Assembly: GCF_036026595.1 (NCBI RefSeq)
Contig: NZ_JARZFX010000003.1
Location: 297,382 to 361,381 of the forward strand
Direction of reading: 5' to 3'
DNA length: 64,000 bases
DNA from: Virgibacillus_P tibetensis
Lineage (GTDB): Bacteria > Bacillota > Bacilli > Bacillales > Amphibacillaceae
Made by a program: the position numbers and the translations under genes. Each line of letters opens with the position of its first letter. Position 1 is the stretch's first letter. This document shows positions 8,318 through 17,394 of this stretch, one piece after another. The notes beneath the pieces are model-generated. The model did not search any database. It worked only from the letters and a program-made list of their open reading frames with translations, and was not told where the DNA came from.

Positions 8318-8821
8318 TTACAAATATTTTAATAACTGTTTCCACTCCTCAACCTTACCGTCGAAAGTTTTTGTATACCTTCCTGGGATCGGACTAGTAG
8401 ATGGAAGCTTTAATACTTTTACATCACCTAAGTCGCCCAAGGCAAAATTCTTATTAAATGTCTGGTAGGATTTCCCACCGTTACATGCAATCAGTTTAAT
8501 AGTTGGATAGTCATGCACTAAACGGACAATATCATTCGGCACTTCCTCTGTAATATTCGCATCCAGACTACCTTCACGATAGCAAGTACCTATTGAATCC
8601 CATAATGCAATCCTACGGTCTTTTACAAAAGCAATTTTATCCTGATATGATGCTAATGACTCCTGATTAAAAAGAGCAAATAGGATTCCCCAAAAATGAT
8701 TTCTGGGGTTTCCGTAGTATTCCTGTTTTTCTAATGAAAGAGCTCCGGGTATCGACCCGAGAATAAGAACTCTTGGAGCATTTGGTAAAACTGGAGCTAA
8801 TGACATTATTTTTTTGCCCAT
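8318..8821 (-). CDS. DNA-deoxyinosine (hypoxanthine) glycosylase, uracil-DNA-glycosylase superfamily
   Basis: About 167 residues from the ATG at 8821, chosen because AGAGGTGA lies 5 bases before it; a longer frame to 8863 has no such site. The fold signature is LILGSIPGALSLEKQEYYGNPRNHFWGILF cut short: motif 1 (GSxPG) with EYYGNPRNHFW, and a late motif LPSTSPIPGRY. These match the TIGR04274 group of the Mug/UDG superfamily, which removes deaminated adenine or mismatched uracil from DNA. It is followed closely upstream by the HIT gene on the same strand. Confidence 0.8.
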   Translation of the reverse strand: MGKKIMSLAPVLPNAPRVLILGSIPGALSLEKQEYYGNPRNHFWGILFALFNQESLASYQDKIAFVKDRRIALWDSIGTCYREGSLDANITEEVPNDIVRLVHDYPTIKLIACNGGKSYQTFNKNFALGDLGDVKVLKLPSTSPIPGRYTKTFDGKVEEWKQLLKYL

Positions 8822-8864
8822 AACATTCACCTCTACTATGATGATATCTCCAGCCCGGTACACG

Positions 8865-9299
8865 CTAGCTTGGCCCCTTTTCCGCTGAACTTTTTAGTAA
8901 ATAACCCTGCAATACGTCTTTAAGACTGGAGAAAGTATTACTAGCAACCATGACATTCGGTTCATTCCAAGAAAAACCATCATTCTGAAATCTAGGAATA
9001 ATATGCATATGGTAATGTTCCACGTCCTTAAACATCCCGTTATTTTGCATGACTGTAATGCCATCTGTGTCAAGAATATCTTCAAGCGCAATTGTAACTT
9101 TTTGTGCTATTTCCATTATGGCATGTAGGCTCAGTGTATCCACATCCCTGAATTCTGGATAATGTTTCTTCGGCACCACAAGAACATGTCCCGTGTTAAT
9201 TGGGAACTTATCCAAAAAGCAGCACATCAAATCATCTTCATATATTATGTATGCCTCCGATTTCTTTGAAATTATTTGGCAGAAGATACACGTTTCCAT
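8865..9299 (-). CDS. HIT-family nucleotide hydrolase
   Basis: A 144-residue HIT protein from the ATG at 9299 (GGAGGGG 6 bases before). CIFC near the start and later histidines may bind zinc, as in many bacterial HIT proteins. The catalytic triad motif is HYHMHIIPRF (H-x-H-x-H-x-x). GHVLVVPKKHYPEF is the central core. Members hydrolyse dinucleoside polyphosphates or nucleoside phosphoramidates. The gene lies 43 bases from the start of the glycosylase gene on the same strand. Confidence 0.87.
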   Translation of the reverse strand: METCIFCQIISKKSEAYIIYEDDLMCCFLDKFPINTGHVLVVPKKHYPEFRDVDTLSLHAIMEIAQKVTIALEDILDTDGITVMQNNGMFKDVEHYHMHIIPRFQNDGFSWNEPNVMVASNTFSSLKDVLQGYLLKSSAEKGPS

Positions 9300-9318
9300 C
9301 AGGAACCCCTCCAAACTA

Positions 9319-9798
9319 TTAAGTAATATCCCCGGTTGGCTTATACAAATCTATTATTTCTTTCATTTTTTTCTTTTGGTCAAGGTCCCACCATTCTAAA
9401 ACAACATATACATTGCTGATATCTTCAAGGGTTATCGGATTCCCTTTTGCATCCAAATAAGTATCCTCTACAATTTCTCCAGTATTTTCAAATGCAATAT
9501 TTACTCCTGCTCCAGACACACCATTCTTTTGGATCACCGTATCCACATTATCTATAACCGCATGTACTTCTACTGAAAAAGAATCAGTTATATATTTCTC
9601 CCTATTCTTCATATTTAAAAATCCATTCCCTGCCATGAATGTCTCTTTTGTAATTTCTATTTCGTAACCCTCCAATTTCCAATTCTCGCTTTCTCCCATT
9701 AATGATAAATAATATTCTTTTAATTCTGCTTCCCTTGTCTCGACACACCCTGACAAAAATAAGAGAAAGATGAATAATAACACGGGTACTATTCTCAT
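9319..9798 (-). CDS. Unrecognised lipoprotein
   Basis: A 159-residue protein starting at the ATG 9798 behind AAGGAAGGGAG. It begins MRIVPVLLFIFLLFLSGC, a lipoprotein signal with lipobox LSGC, so it should be lipid-anchored outside the membrane. The mature part is mixed alpha/beta and acidic. I do not recognise a family. It lies 20 bases before the HIT gene on the same strand. Confidence 0.7.
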   Translation of the reverse strand: MRIVPVLLFIFLLFLSGCVETREAELKEYYLSLMGESENWKLEGYEIEITKETFMAGNGFLNMKNREKYITDSFSVEVHAVIDNVDTVIQKNGVSGAGVNIAFENTGEIVEDTYLDAKGNPITLEDISNVYVVLEWWDLDQKKKMKEIIDLYKPTGDIT

Positions 9799-9883
9799 AG
9801 AATCACTCCCTTCCTTGCATAATCGCACTAAATTGAAACATCAATCATTGAAGATATTATCTCCCCAAAAGTACTGCGAACAC

Positions 9884-10438
9884 CTATTTCACTGGCCTGA
9901 TTTCATTAATTAAAAAGCGCCACTTATCCCATTCGATCGAGAATTCATAGTCCTCCACTCTTTCATCAGGTCCATTTTCTGTATGTATAATTTCTGTTAA
10001 GGTCACTTGATAATGATATTGGTGAAAATTCCGGGTTACAGATTCTTTTTCAATAGATAATAATGATTTAGGTACATTACCTTTGTAGACTGATGCCCTG
10101 GTATCTCCCATAACAAGCGTTTTTTTTGCAATATCAACTAATTCGTCATCAGTAAGATTATCCTGATATAAATCATACTGAAGTTCAATCAAATCTCTGC
10201 CTTTCCCCTTTAAATAAGCCTCCGTATAAAAATATGGTGTAATAATTGAATGGAGAATACTCACGAATAAAGCTATTGTAATCAGGTACAGCACATAAAT
10301 ATTAAACTTTTTTTTATTAAGAAATTCACTCACTTTTAACATAATCAGATAACATAGTAAAAAAATCACAATAAATAATGCAAACTGAAGTACATATTTT
10401 ATCCCGGTTCCAAAGCCATTTAAATCTAAATTGAACAA
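9884..10438 (-). CDS. Unrecognised membrane protein, possibly frameshifted at its start
   Basis: From TTG 10438 the product has 184 residues: two membrane helices (about 13-37 and 47-66), then a 110-residue domain that ends in SIEWDKWRFLINEIRP, like a small extracytoplasmic beta domain. The TTG has no good ribosome site. The same frame is open a further 42 codons upstream (to 10564) and encodes another hydrophobic helix (FSFLIALIVFHIIY). An ATG at 10571 sits in a neighbouring frame. The true gene may be longer and carry a one-base shift. No family recognised. Confidence 0.55.
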   Translation of the reverse strand: MFNLDLNGFGTGIKYVLQFALFIVIFLLCYLIMLKVSEFLNKKKFNIYVLYLITIALFVSILHSIITPYFYTEAYLKGKGRDLIELQYDLYQDNLTDDELVDIAKKTLVMGDTRASVYKGNVPKSLLSIEKESVTRNFHQYHYQVTLTEIIHTENGPDERVEDYEFSIEWDKWRFLINEIRPVK

Positions 10439-10592
10439 CCCCAGTAAAAAAGTAACTGGTGATGTTATAACCCATTCAAGAATATGTGATTGAGTATAAA
10501 TGATATGAAAAACAATCAGTGCGATAAGGAAGGAAAATACGTTTTCAATGAATGTCCTGATGTTTTATCATCCTTTCTATCTCACATTCTTT

Positions 10593-10967
10593 TTACTTAT
10601 ACCAAGCCTTTGTTGGCCTTGTGCCTCGGTAACCGTATCTTTCTTTCTCTATATCTTTTTCTTTATTGCTGTCAGGATGATTTGCATGATAGATAACACA
10701 GCGCAACTGGTCTTCGACACATGGATCCGTCCAGACACCCATTTGCTCTTCCAGCTTATCGAATAACTCAGCAGCATTATTGTCTTTTATTTCATGGAGC
10801 GTATAAATACCAAGGTGATACACTATTTTCTCTGCCAATTTCTGACCAATTGATGGGATCTGTTGAAATTCAGCCAATCCTTTTATAAATCTGGAACGTT
10901 CATCAGATATATGTAAAATAGCAGTAAGACGATCTTCACTTATTTCATGCAGTTCACTTATTTTCAC
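10593..10967 (-). CDS. Cdd1-like helix-hairpin-helix protein
   Basis: A 124-residue protein with a helix-hairpin-helix core (LAEFQQIPSIGQKLAEKIV, about 31-49) and the C-terminal DPCVEDQLRCVIYHANHP block typical of the Cdd1 'pathogenicity locus' family (PF11731). The family name comes from its location in Clostridioides; its function is unknown, and the HhH suggests nucleic-acid or protein contact. The frame ends 22 bases before the possible upstream start of the next membrane gene. Confidence 0.75.
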   Translation of the reverse strand: MKISELHEISEDRLTAILHISDERSRFIKGLAEFQQIPSIGQKLAEKIVYHLGIYTLHEIKDNNAAELFDKLEEQMGVWTDPCVEDQLRCVIYHANHPDSNKEKDIEKERYGYRGTRPTKAWYK

Positions 10968-11071
10968 TTAAAATTTTATAAGACTCAGTCTCTCTTTCTG
11001 TGTGAGAGGTAATTTAGGACTCATGTTTATACCCATTATTCCACCGCCTTTATAAAACCATCAGAACCTTT

Positions 11072-11461
11072 CTAAGATGAGCTTTTCTTTAAAATTTTTT
11101 TTGTCTGATCACTTAATTTTATATAGAGATTCTTACAGTGTTTGCCAATTTCAAAGTGGATAAATAGCTTTGTTAAAAGGACAATCCACCAAACAATTAA
11201 ATAAGTATATCCAAGAGAGATAAATATAGCCCAAGCGTCTTTTTCCTGTATTTGAGAGACTAAATAATGATATTCATTCACCCCCTCAGTTCTCTGTACA
11301 CTGAAAACGAAGCTGATAAGCGGTGTGGCAAGAGATAGTATTAGTGCAATGACGGATATAGTTGACAGCAGCTGACGGATATAACAAAATGTACTGATTG
11401 CCAATGTTAAAAATAAAAAAATATAATAGAATATCCAAAACGAGGTCGATAACGTTTCCAT
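11072..11461 (-). CDS. Unrecognised four-helix membrane protein
   Basis: A 129-residue protein with about three to four membrane helices (7-28, 33-54, 78-100) and a lysine-rich cytoplasmic tail. ATG behind AAGGAGAGTGG. I do not recognise the family. It belongs to a run of minus-strand hypothetical genes from 13257 down to 8318. Confidence 0.6.
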   Translation of the reverse strand: METLSTSFWIFYYIFLFLTLAISTFCYIRQLLSTISVIALILSLATPLISFVFSVQRTEGVNEYHYLVSQIQEKDAWAIFISLGYTYLIVWWIVLLTKLFIHFEIGKHCKNLYIKLSDQTKKILKKSSS

Positions 11462-11562
11462 TCTACACCACTCTCCTTAATAATGGTTACTACATACTGA
11501 ACAAAAAGCATAATACGATCATATTTCGGATATCCTCTTCCTTCTATTCATTAGTTAATTTC

Positions 11563-12261
11563 TCATAAATTCCTGAACTTATCTCCAGCGATAATTTTTA
11601 TATCGGGGTTATGAGTAGTTCCATTATTAATATGTTTTTCTTCATCGGAAACATCTATATATCCCTTGATCTTCATGTTTCTATGTTCTTTGGCTTTTAA
11701 TTTAACACTGTATGGACCTTGCTTGTTCATAAGGGTTACTGAAGCATAACCATCAAAGGAAAAGTGTTCCTTAAATTCTATTAAGAAGGTAACGTCCTTA
11801 TTGCTCAGATTTTCAAATGAAAGGTCACAATTACCATGTAAAGTTGTCTTATCAGCCAATTCAAAGTCACAGCTGCTGGATTCCTTTTCATAAGACACCG
11901 CATAAATTCCCGTTGCCGCTGTTTTTTGATAGGTCTCAATCAAAAATGGTGGTATAGAACCTGCTAGGATGAATGTCAATATAAGCATGCGTCCACGGTA
12001 TTTGCCTAACGAATTATAAAGTAAGTAGAAACTGACCAGAAATAAAAAAAGCCCTGCCATACCAACCAATTGAATTCCATTAGAAAAACGGGTAGGGATA
12101 TTCATCCAGGCAAGGATGGTATCTCCAAGCTGTTCATTATGCGGGAAATTGACAGATATCACCATGGACAAACTAAACAATAATAACGAAATGCAAAACA
12201 ACTTCTTATTTAGTATAAATTTGGGTTCTTCTAAAGTGAATCTGTTAGAATGGTTTTCCAT
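11563..12261 (-). CDS. Unrecognised membrane protein with an extracellular beta domain
   Basis: A 232-residue protein with three membrane helices in the first 110 residues (about 20-37, 61-82, 90-108). A soluble C-terminal half follows with alternating beta-like strands (CDFELADKTTLHGNCDLSFE, a cysteine pair). That half probably faces outside. AGGAGC precedes the ATG. It lies 21 bases after the kinase-like gene at 12283 and is probably co-transcribed. No family recognised. Confidence 0.6.
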   Translation of the reverse strand: MENHSNRFTLEEPKFILNKKLFCISLLLFSLSMVISVNFPHNEQLGDTILAWMNIPTRFSNGIQLVGMAGLFLFLVSFYLLYNSLGKYRGRMLILTFILAGSIPPFLIETYQKTAATGIYAVSYEKESSSCDFELADKTTLHGNCDLSFENLSNKDVTFLIEFKEHFSFDGYASVTLMNKQGPYSVKLKAKEHRNMKIKGYIDVSDEEKHINNGTTHNPDIKIIAGDKFRNL

Positions 12262-12282
12262 AATAGTGCTCCTAATCCGTAA

Positions 12283-13257
12283 TCACCCCTTGTCTCTTAT
12301 CATATCTGTTCTAACCTGTAGTATAAATAGTTCCATTGAAGCTTTATTAATCCAATTTGTTCCCCATACATCATCATTTCTAAGCATGGTCCCTAGCAGC
12401 CAGATTCTCCTTGCCGTAATGAATAATGGCAGACTTTCTCTGTCATCTTTACTCAAATTCCTATGATTCAAATAGCCAGTCAGGAAGTCGCCCCAGCAGT
12501 CTTGCTCCTGACTCTTATAATTATTTATCAAGTTCCACCATGATACAGCAACATCATAGGCTCGATACCCGATGGCACTGCAATCGAAATCAAACACTTC
12601 TATCTCTCGATTATTTATATGCATATTATGATTGTGAAAATCACCATGACAGAAACCAACTTCCAATTCCTTCGCAGCCAATTCCGTTTTAATATCTTTT
12701 ACAACTTCTTTCAAGGCCTCATCTGCTTCTTTACCAAGATACCTTTTTAATACGGGAGCGATTACCTCAACTGGTTCATCCAATAAATGATTTAAATCCA
12801 ACTTAAAGCCTCTATTGTGGTTAGATTGAAAACCATCTGACAGCTCATGCATTTTCCCTAGCGTCCCACCTATTAATTGGGAGCTCTCTTCATTAATTAA
12901 AGGTCTTTCCCCTTTTGTATAAGAAAAAAGCACGCCATAGCGTAATCCTTCAGGTGCAGCAATTTCACATAAATACGAGTTATTCCTATTTAAGATGGGA
13001 AACGATACGTTAAAATTATTATCGCGTAAATGGTTTATTGCATCGATCTCGAAATGGACAGACGTCCTGTCTCTCCATCCATAACGATATATCCTAAATA
13101 TGTAAGATTCCTTTTTGGTTGTAACTAGATACGTATCATTTAAACCTCTACTCAGAAAAGAACAATGAATTACGTTTTCTAAGTTGTATTGTACTAAGAG
13201 ATTTCTTATTGATGATTCATCTATTAATGTATGCTTTACTTCTATGTTTGCAGTCAT
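12283..13257 (-). CDS. APH-family small-molecule kinase
   Basis: A 324-residue aminoglycoside-phosphotransferase-fold kinase. The catalytic loop HGDFHNHNMHI (Brenner motif, Asp after HG) and the Mg-binding VFDFDCSAIG are intact, and YLVTTKKESYIFRIYRYGW supplies the ATP-binding lysine region. The family includes homoserine, choline, fructosamine and antibiotic kinases, and the substrate cannot be read from sequence. AGGAGG lies 5 bases before the ATG. It heads the 13.3-11.6 kb minus-strand pair. Confidence 0.8.
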   Translation of the reverse strand: MTANIEVKHTLIDESSIRNLLVQYNLENVIHCSFLSRGLNDTYLVTTKKESYIFRIYRYGWRDRTSVHFEIDAINHLRDNNFNVSFPILNRNNSYLCEIAAPEGLRYGVLFSYTKGERPLINEESSQLIGGTLGKMHELSDGFQSNHNRGFKLDLNHLLDEPVEVIAPVLKRYLGKEADEALKEVVKDIKTELAAKELEVGFCHGDFHNHNMHINNREIEVFDFDCSAIGYRAYDVAVSWWNLINNYKSQEQDCWGDFLTGYLNHRNLSKDDRESLPLFITARRIWLLGTMLRNDDVWGTNWINKASMELFILQVRTDMIRDKG

Positions 13258-13484
13258 TGTGTCCTCCTAAATAATCTCATAAAGGTCTCTAATATACTTA
13301 TTCGTCATTACCCTCTATTCATCCTGCTTGATGGCTTGTTATTTTTCGTAAAAAATGCAGATAAAATGGATGAACCTTCCATAATTATAACTCTGTTCGT
13401 ATAAGATATCGATAGTAATTATATGTACTAAGAATAGTTTCTTTTGTTTCTTACTCCTGTTTGACACACACACTTTTTGATGAA

Positions 13485-13570
13485 AATACAAAATGCGAAA
13501 CTCCTCGAAAAATACATCCGCTTTTTCTTTGTGTGATGTAATACTGTCGAAGCTTTCATTGTCCTGCGGA
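13485..13570. repeat. Short dispersed repeat, copy A
   Basis: The core CTCGAAAAATACATCCG, then TGTGATGTAATACTG and GAAGCTTTCATTGT, aligns with 31392-31443 apart from a spacer of different length and scattered substitutions. ACATC and GATGT can pair as a hairpin in both copies. No gene is visible in 13258-13669. Confidence 0.6.
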
Positions 13571-13669
13571 ATATTCTTATTTTACTGGTGCGTTATTTGA
13601 GTGAATAAACATAAAATTTAGATTTCACCATTGACTTAAAATCATAAATCCAATATATTGAATTTATGA

Positions 13670-13973
13670 AAACACATACATCCACTAGATTTTACAGAAA
13701 TACATAAGTTTATATTAGATGTTAAAGCTTTCGGCTGTGGCTACTGTGGCGAATTGCTTGGCTAAAGCAAATATCATAACTGGATGAGCCCAGCGGGTTA
13801 CGTATTGGACTATGGAGATAACGCGGCTTAGAATGAAAGAACATGAGATGGAAGTTATTGCTTTGCTTATTGGCGAAGTTCTAAAAGGCAATAAAACATC
13901 TGGTGATATAAAATCAAAGATACGAACTCTTCGTTCCAGCTTCGATAAGCTGCACTATTGTTTTCAGGAATAG
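13670..13973 (+). pseudogene. Decayed serine hydroxymethyltransferase-like gene (C-terminal remnant)
   Basis: Three-frame reading recovers pieces in the right order: HKFILDVKAFG, then ELLGKANIIT, then PSGLRIG, then EITRLRMKEHEMEVIALLIG ending SSFDKLHYCFQE and TAG. These match the C-terminus of glyA-type or related PLP enzymes (DVRxFG, ANIITN, SGLRIGT, TRxGMKExDM). Frames change near 13755 and 13812, so it cannot make a full protein. The PLP-lysine part is missing. A good terminator follows at 14006-14045. Confidence 0.75.
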
Positions 13974-14005
13974 AATAGTTCATTAGTTGAAACGGCTAAT
14001 TTATT

Positions 14006-14045
14006 CGAGCAGGAGCGGAGAATTTCCCCCTCCTGTTCGTTTTTT
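14006..14045 (+). terminator. Terminator of the glyA-like remnant
   Basis: CGAGCAGGAG (14006-14015) pairs with CTCCTGTTCG (14030-14039) with one G-T pair, followed by six T. Confidence 0.75.
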
Positions 14046-14173
14046 ATCCAGCAACGCTTTATAAACACGCGAACTGCCAGCTCTTTGGGGTCAGATTCAT
14101 GCGGGAATTCCCGCTGATTAAAGTTTTTATTTTATTATTATCCAAAAAATTATTTAGTAAACCGAGGTGCAGC

Positions 14174-15151
14174 ATGAAAGCAATTCTTATCGGTCTAATA
14201 GCAGCAGTATTTTTTTCCGTAACTTTTATATTAAACAGATCCATGGAGCTGGAGGGCGGAAGTTGGATTTGGAGTGCCTCCCTGCGTTTTATGTTTATGC
14301 TTCCCATTCTATTTATAATCGTTGGCTTTAAGAAAAATGTAAAGCCGGTTATTTTACATATGAAAAAAAATCCAATCCCTTGGCTGGTCTGGAGTACAAT
14401 AGGCTTCGGATTTTTTTATGCTCCGCTGACCTTTGCAACCATCTATGGTCCCGGCTGGCTTGTAGCTGGAACTTTCCAGTTAACAATTATAGCTGGGTCT
14501 TTACTCGTTCCATTTTTAAATAAAAGCTTAAAACAACGTATCCCGGTACAAAGTATTTTTATTTCGCTTATTATTATTGCCGGTGTTTTTATTATGCAGC
14601 TTCAACATGCAGCGTCCGTCCCAGCTAAAAATGTCCTGTTAAGTGTTCTACCTTTAATCATCTCTGCCTTTGCCTTCCCGCTAGGTAATCGAAAGATGAT
14701 GATCTTGTTAAATGGGCAATTAAATACATTTCAGCGCTTACTCGGTATGACCATTGCATCAATGCCTTTCTGGATTATCCTTTCGCTTTATGGTATAACC
14801 ACCCATGATCTGCCGAGTTCTAGCCAGATAATGCAGACATTTATTGTAGCTGTGTCGTCAGGGGTCATTGCAACCGCATTATTTTTCTATGCTACGGAAA
14901 TGGTTCAAAACGATAATAAAAAACTGGCAGGAGTTGAAGCCACACAATCAGGTGAAGTGGTATTTGCCTTATTTGGGGAACTTATAATCTTAAGTGCACC
15001 ATTGCCGAGTGGGCTATCCTTTATTGGAATGGGACTCGTTATTACTGGGATGGTTCTCCACAGTATCGTCTCCTCGTTAGGAAATCGAAAAAAACGATTA
15101 CTACACGAAAAAGTGTCTGGAGTGAAGAAAGGGAATGTTAACGGTGATTAA
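14174..15151 (+). CDS. EmrE-type multidrug/metabolite exporter, DMT superfamily
   Basis: About 325 residues from the ATG at 14174, chosen because GAGGTG lies 5 bases before it. About ten membrane helices in two EamA-like halves are visible, with GTFQLTIIAGSLLVPFLNK in the fourth helix region and a basic C-terminal tail. It matches the 'multidrug resistance efflux transporter' family PF13536. The transported compound is unknown. It converges on the MFS gene at a shared hairpin (15159-15186). Confidence 0.78.
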   Translation: MKAILIGLIAAVFFSVTFILNRSMELEGGSWIWSASLRFMFMLPILFIIVGFKKNVKPVILHMKKNPIPWLVWSTIGFGFFYAPLTFATIYGPGWLVAGTFQLTIIAGSLLVPFLNKSLKQRIPVQSIFISLIIIAGVFIMQLQHAASVPAKNVLLSVLPLIISAFAFPLGNRKMMILLNGQLNTFQRLLGMTIASMPFWIILSLYGITTHDLPSSSQIMQTFIVAVSSGVIATALFFYATEMVQNDNKKLAGVEATQSGEVVFALFGELIILSAPLPSGLSFIGMGLVITGMVLHSIVSSLGNRKKRLLHEKVSGVKKGNVNGD

Positions 15152-15158
15152 AACAGTA

Positions 15159-15186
15159 AAAGGTGCTCAATTCCTGGAGCACCTTT
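15159..15186. terminator. Bidirectional terminator between the two exporter genes
   Basis: AAAGGTGCTC (15159-15168) pairs with GAGCACCTTT (15177-15186), placed between convergent stop codons. Confidence 0.75.
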
Positions 15187-15193
15187 AGTTCTA

Positions 15194-16633
15194 TTAGATA
15201 TTTTCTTCTGCTTCCAATTTGGCACGGTCTTCTGCCGGGGTGCTTCTCTTGATAAAGAAAGCTAAGATGAGAGCCACTAAAGATAAACCTGTGGTCACAT
15301 AGAAAGATACGTTAACACCATGAATAAGATCTTCTGGGACAGCATTTTCACCAGACTTCAATGAAAAAGCAGTCATTATTGTTATTAATAGGGCTGTTCC
15401 TATTGATGCTGCTACTTGACGCATCGTATTGTTCATAGCCGCCCCGTGAGGGATCAGTCTAACTGGCAACTGATTAAGCCCAGCAGTTGTCGCAGGCATC
15501 ATGACCATCGAGATTCCAAACATTCGTATTGCAAAAACAACTGTTAAATAAGTTAGTGATGTTTCTGCACTCAAATTTGTATATAAGAACGAGGTAACAG
15601 TTAATATTGATAGGCCTGTAATAACAAGCCAGCGCGCTCCAATTCTGTCAAATATCCTTCCAGTAATCGGAGACATGAAGCCCATTATTAACGCACCAGG
15701 TAAGATCATTAATCCGGACTCTAGAGCAGTAAATCCAGCCATGTTTTGCATATATATGGGAAGGATTGTTTCAGCACCAATTAATCCAATAAATGCAATC
15801 ATCCCTACGATCGTAGTAATCGTAAATATTTTATTCTTAAAGACACGAAACTCTAATATCGGTTGGGCAAGCTTAAATTGCCTAAGAATAAATGCTGTCA
15901 AAGTGATCGTTCCAATTAAGAGCGAAGCAATAACTACTATACTTGACCACCCATAATTCCCTGCACTACTAAAACCATACAATAAACCTCCAAAGCCTAA
16001 GGTAGATAGTGCAATTGAAAAGTAGTCTACTTTCGGAAAGGTCCTTTTTGTTACATTTTTCAACACAAAATAGGCGAAGATAATATCAATAATTGCAAAT
16101 GGAAAAATAACATAAAACAGGGATCGCCAAGGATAATATTCCACAAGCCAACCCGAGAGCGTCGGACCGATTGCGGGTGCAAATGAAATAACAAGACCTA
16201 CCATCCCCATGGCTGCCCCTCTTCTTTCAATCGGAAAAATCAATAAAAATATAGTCATCATTAATGGAAGCATAATCCCTGCACCTGCAGCCTGAATAAT
16301 TCGTCCAACCATTAAAAATGGAAAGTTCGGAGCCACAGCACAGAATAATGTTCCAAATGAAAACAGGGACATAGCTGTTAAAAAAAGCTTTCGAGTTGTA
16401 AATGTTTCAATTAAAAAAGCAGTGATTGGAATCATAATCCCATTCACTAGCATAAAAATAGTCGTTAACCATTGAGCTGTATTTTCTGTTAGATTTAAAT
16501 CAACCATTATACTCGGAATAGCAGTCGCAAGTAACGTTTGATTTAATATAGCCAAGAATGCACCGGCAATAAGTACAGCAACGATTGGAAATTTATTTAT
16601 TTGTGTATGGTCTACTACTTCTTCACTTCTCAA
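15194..16633 (-). CDS. MFS drug exporter, DHA2 (14-helix) family
   Basis: A 479-residue transporter with about 14 helices. It has the DHA2 motifs: LNQTLLATAIPSIMVDL in helix 1, LTTIFMLVNGIMIPITAFL in helix 2, GRIIQAAGAGIMLPL for motif B, and GPTLSGWLVEYYPWRSLF for motif C, typical of proton-driven drug exporters such as LmrB and EmrB. TTG start behind GGAGATGAAGG. No regulator gene is adjacent. Substrate unknown. Confidence 0.85.
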   Translation of the reverse strand: MRSEEVVDHTQINKFPIVAVLIAGAFLAILNQTLLATAIPSIMVDLNLTENTAQWLTTIFMLVNGIMIPITAFLIETFTTRKLFLTAMSLFSFGTLFCAVAPNFPFLMVGRIIQAAGAGIMLPLMMTIFLLIFPIERRGAAMGMVGLVISFAPAIGPTLSGWLVEYYPWRSLFYVIFPFAIIDIIFAYFVLKNVTKRTFPKVDYFSIALSTLGFGGLLYGFSSAGNYGWSSIVVIASLLIGTITLTAFILRQFKLAQPILEFRVFKNKIFTITTIVGMIAFIGLIGAETILPIYMQNMAGFTALESGLMILPGALIMGFMSPITGRIFDRIGARWLVITGLSILTVTSFLYTNLSAETSLTYLTVVFAIRMFGISMVMMPATTAGLNQLPVRLIPHGAAMNNTMRQVAASIGTALLITIMTAFSLKSGENAVPEDLIHGVNVSFYVTTGLSLVALILAFFIKRSTPAEDRAKLEAEENI

Positions 16634-16812
16634 ACGCCTTCATCTCCTGCTCGTATGCTGTAACCAATTAATGTTGTACTAGAAGAATTATAGGCAAGAT
16701 GCCGGTCTCAGTCAATGAATGAGCTTGAAATCAATGTTTAATTGTTAGATTTATTATACTTGGAGAATTCTGATATAATGGGTAGAAGAATAGTTTGAAA
16801 AGGTGATAGCAA

Positions 16813-17382
16813 ATGGAAGTAAAAAGTGAAAAAGACATCATTAGAATAATCCAAAAGGACCAATGGATGGTAGATATATTACAGGCTGCCAGTACACTCG
16901 ATTTACCTGATTGGTGGATCTGTGCAGGGTTTGTCCGTTCTAAAATATGGGATGTTTTACATGGCTTTGATGAACGAACTGAAATGGCGGATATTGATGT
17001 AGTTTATTTTGATGCTGAAAATATGGATGAATCCATTGAAAAAAAGCTGGAGGAAAGGCTATATAATTTGATGCCTCATATACCTTGGTCTGTAAAAAAC
17101 GAAGCGCGTATGCATATGCGAAACGGGTTGGAACCCTATACAAGCACAAGAGATGCAATTTCAAAATTTCCTGAGACAGCAACGGCATTTGGAGTTCGGT
17201 TGGACGATAATGATAATGTTGTCCTGACTGCTCCACATGGAGTAGATGATCTATTGCAAATGATTGTCCGTCCAACGCCATTGTTCAAGGAATCCGATTT
17301 GCTTATGGAAATCTTTATGGACCGTGTTAATAAAAAGAAGTGGGAATTCAGATGGAGTATGGTGCGTCAATCAAACGAATGA
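16813..17382 (+). CDS. Nucleotidyltransferase-fold protein (NTP_transf_6)
   Basis: A 189-residue protein of the former DUF925 family. WWICAGFVRSKIWDVLHG and the following MADIDVVYFD give the G-(x)-S/R...DxD active-site pattern of the nucleotidyltransferase fold, with TAPHGVDDLLQMIVRPTP as the conserved C-terminal block. Substrate unknown. AAAGGTGAT precedes ATG, and an extended -10 (TGATATAAT near 16770) is in front. Confidence 0.8.
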   Translation: MEVKSEKDIIRIIQKDQWMVDILQAASTLDLPDWWICAGFVRSKIWDVLHGFDERTEMADIDVVYFDAENMDESIEKKLEERLYNLMPHIPWSVKNEARMHMRNGLEPYTSTRDAISKFPETATAFGVRLDDNDNVVLTAPHGVDDLLQMIVRPTPLFKESDLLMEIFMDRVNKKKWEFRWSMVRQSNE

Positions 17383-17394
17383 TAGGTTGTATTC

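Noticed and set aside
8822..8863. Longer N-terminus of the DNA glycosylase
   Set aside because: The upstream ATG lacks a ribosome site, and the extension covers the AGAGGTGA used by the inner ATG.
12116..12692. Plus-strand frames opposite the 12-13 kb genes
   Set aside because: They are mirror frames of the kinase and membrane protein genes, with no ribosome sites and low-complexity translation.
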